From: Burkholderia arboris
GTDB lineage: Bacteria > Pseudomonadota > Gammaproteobacteria > Burkholderiales > Burkholderiaceae
Reading direction: 5' to 3'
DNA length: 64,000 bases
Assembly: GCF_902499125.1 (NCBI RefSeq)
Contig: NZ_CABVPX010000007.1
Span: 186,001 to 250,000 of the forward strand
Position 1 is the first letter of the stretch, and the number at the start of each line of letters is the position of its first letter. Below are positions 62,795-64,000 of the stretch, piece by piece. Position numbers and translations under genes: made by a program. A model generated the notes under the pieces. The model worked only from the letters and a program-made list of their open reading frames with translations, did not search any database and was not told the DNA's origin.

Positions 62795-64000
62795 ATGCAG
62801 ATTGCATTCAACGGGCCGTCGCACGGCGACCTGGGCGAGCGGCTGTGCGCGCTCATCGGCGCCGACGCGGTGCTGACCGACGAACCGTCGCTTGCGTTCT
62901 ATTCGAACGACGTGTTCTGGCAACCGGGCGTGGCGCCGCTGGCGATCACGCTGCCGCGCAGCGCCGACGACGTGGTCGCGCTTGCGCGACTCGCGCAGGA
63001 TCTCGACGTCGCGCTGATTCCGCGCGGCGGCGGCCTGTCGTACGGCAAGGGCTATCTGCCGCCGCACCGCAACTGCATCGTGGTCGACACGCGGCGCATG
63101 TCGCGCGTGATCGAAATCGACGAGAAGAGCCGCTTCGTCACCGTCGAAGCCGGCTGCACCTGGGCCGAACTGCACGAGGCGCTGCTGCCCACCGGCTTGC
63201 GCACGCCGTACTGGGGGCCGATGTCGGGGATCGGCGGGACGGTCGGGGGCGCACTGTCGCAGAACAGCGCGTTCTACGGATCGAGCCGCCACGGCACGGT
63301 GGCCGACAGCGTGCTCGGCGTCACGGCCGTGCTGGCCGACGGCACCTGCGTGACCACCGGGTCGGGCGGGCGGCGCGGCGCGAAGCCGTTCACGCGCCAC
63401 GGCGGCGGCCCCGATTTCACGGGGCTCTTTCTCGGCGACAACGGCGCGTTCGGCATCAAGGTCGCCGCGACGCTGCGCCTGATCGAGCGTACGCCGCATG
63501 TCGGCTACCTGTCGGCCGGCTTCGCGACGATGCAGGCGATGGTCGACGCGCAGGTGCGGCTGGCGCAGACCGGCAAGATCGCGGAGAGCTTCGGCATCGA
63601 CCGCAACAAGGCGCTGCAGTCGGCCGGCGTGAACCGCGCGGCCGACAGCGTGAAGAACCTGCTGGCGGTGGTCGGCGCCGGCACGAGCCTCGCGGCCGGC
63701 GTGAAGGACGCGGTGGCGGTCGCCGCGGGCGGCACGCAGTTCCTGACGGCGTATCCGTACACGCTGCACCTGATGGTCGAGGACGAATCGGCGCGACGCC
63801 TCGGCGAGGCGCTGGCCGAGGTGCGCGCCATCGTGCTGTACGAGGGCGTCGAGCTGCCCGATTCGGTGCCGCGCGTGATTCGCGCGAAACCGTTCGGCCC
63901 GGTGCGCGGCATGCTCGGGCTGAACGGCGAACGCTGGGTACCGTGCCACGCCACGTTCGCACTCGCCGATGCGTTGTACGTGTGCGATGCGATGGCGCGT
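62795..64000 (+). CDS. FAD-linked oxidase/dehydrogenase (VAO/GlcD family), 3' end cut by window
   Basis: The 402 residues present, open to the window edge, show the FAD-binding type 4 domain: PLAITLPRSADDVVALARLAQD, ALIPRGGGLSYGKGYLPP (pyrophosphate contact), VTVEAGCTWAELHEALLPTGLRTPYWGPMSGIGGTVGGALSQNS and DFTGLFLGDNGAFGIKVAATLRL. Vanillyl-alcohol oxidase family members oxidise phenolic or alpha-hydroxy acid substrates. It is separated by 2 bp from the Rieske oxygenase gene, so is co-translated with it. A missing C-terminal part of perhaps 100-150 residues is expected. Confidence 0.87.
   Translation, partial: MQIAFNGPSHGDLGERLCALIGADAVLTDEPSLAFYSNDVFWQPGVAPLAITLPRSADDVVALARLAQDLDVALIPRGGGLSYGKGYLPPHRNCIVVDTRRMSRVIEIDEKSRFVTVEAGCTWAELHEALLPTGLRTPYWGPMSGIGGTVGGALSQNSAFYGSSRHGTVADSVLGVTAVLADGTCVTTGSGGRRGAKPFTRHGGGPDFTGLFLGDNGAFGIKVAATLRLIERTPHVGYLSAGFATMQAMVDAQVRLAQTGKIAESFGIDRNKALQSAGVNRAADSVKNLLAVVGAGTSLAAGVKDAVAVAAGGTQFLTAYPYTLHLMVEDESARRLGEALAEVRAIVLYEGVELPDSVPRVIRAKPFGPVRGMLGLNGERWVPCHATFALADALYVCDAMAR

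Overview
The window is GC-rich DNA (roughly two thirds G+C by eye) with strong GC3 bias, tightly packed operons and many LysR/AraC regulators. The content points to a Burkholderia cepacia complex strain: an AidA/PixA pair with a LecB-type lectin domain, a Flp/Tad pilus locus, a YadA-like trimeric adhesin and several catabolic islands. The absence of rRNA, tRNA and housekeeping genes, together with the aidA and flp loci, suggests a secondary replicon (third replicon / megaplasmid type). That replicon assignment is inference.

Layout. 1-1625: a partial BASS-like transporter divergent from a LysR regulator. 1658-7020: a small-molecule-like group made of an ATP-grasp ligase (carrying an apparent one-base frameshift), a DHA2-type exporter, a divergent VioC/AsnO-like Fe(II)/2-oxoglutarate oxygenase and an orphan amino-acid binding protein. 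7040-8499: a PixA-LecB fusion lectin and AidA, with a CTG-N10-CAG cep-box-like site upstream. 8793-12871: a four-gene envelope-glycan operon (two GT87 enzymes, a GtrB-like transferase, a GtrA flippase). 13922-26886: a Tad locus with three pilins, prepilin peptidase, an AAA+ ATPase, CpaB, secretin, lipoprotein, TadG/E/F-like pseudopilins, CpaE, CpaF, TadB and TadC.

27828-32049: a Tat-exported molybdenum hydroxylase with a 2Fe-2S subunit and a diheme cytochrome c. 32065-39757: a serine hydrolase, an outer-membrane channel and an indole-oxidation (iif/ind-like) set, divergent from an AraC regulator that has a two-copy direct repeat in front of it. 40443-48666: a LysR regulator divergent from an operon with an ArgH-family lyase, an amino-acid type ABC transporter, two NodB-family proteins (the second lacking the metal His pair) and an MmgE/PrpD protein. 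I propose uptake and C-N cleavage of an aminopolycarboxylate or cyclic amide. A decayed AraC fragment follows it.

48775-54363: a PL5 alginate lyase-like protein, a TonB siderophore receptor, an IroE/Fes-like esterase and an orphan REC-AraC regulator. 55502-59095: a trimeric autotransporter adhesin ending in a strong terminator. 59378-61428: two divergent orphan genes, one frameshifted in a seven-base C/G run and one encoding a disordered protein with 96-bp tandem repeats. 61551-64000: a Rieske oxygenase alpha subunit and a truncated FAD-linked oxidase.

The best candidates for undescribed biology are the ATP-grasp/2OG-oxygenase group, the ArgH/NodB/PrpD operon and the repeat protein with its frameshifted neighbour.
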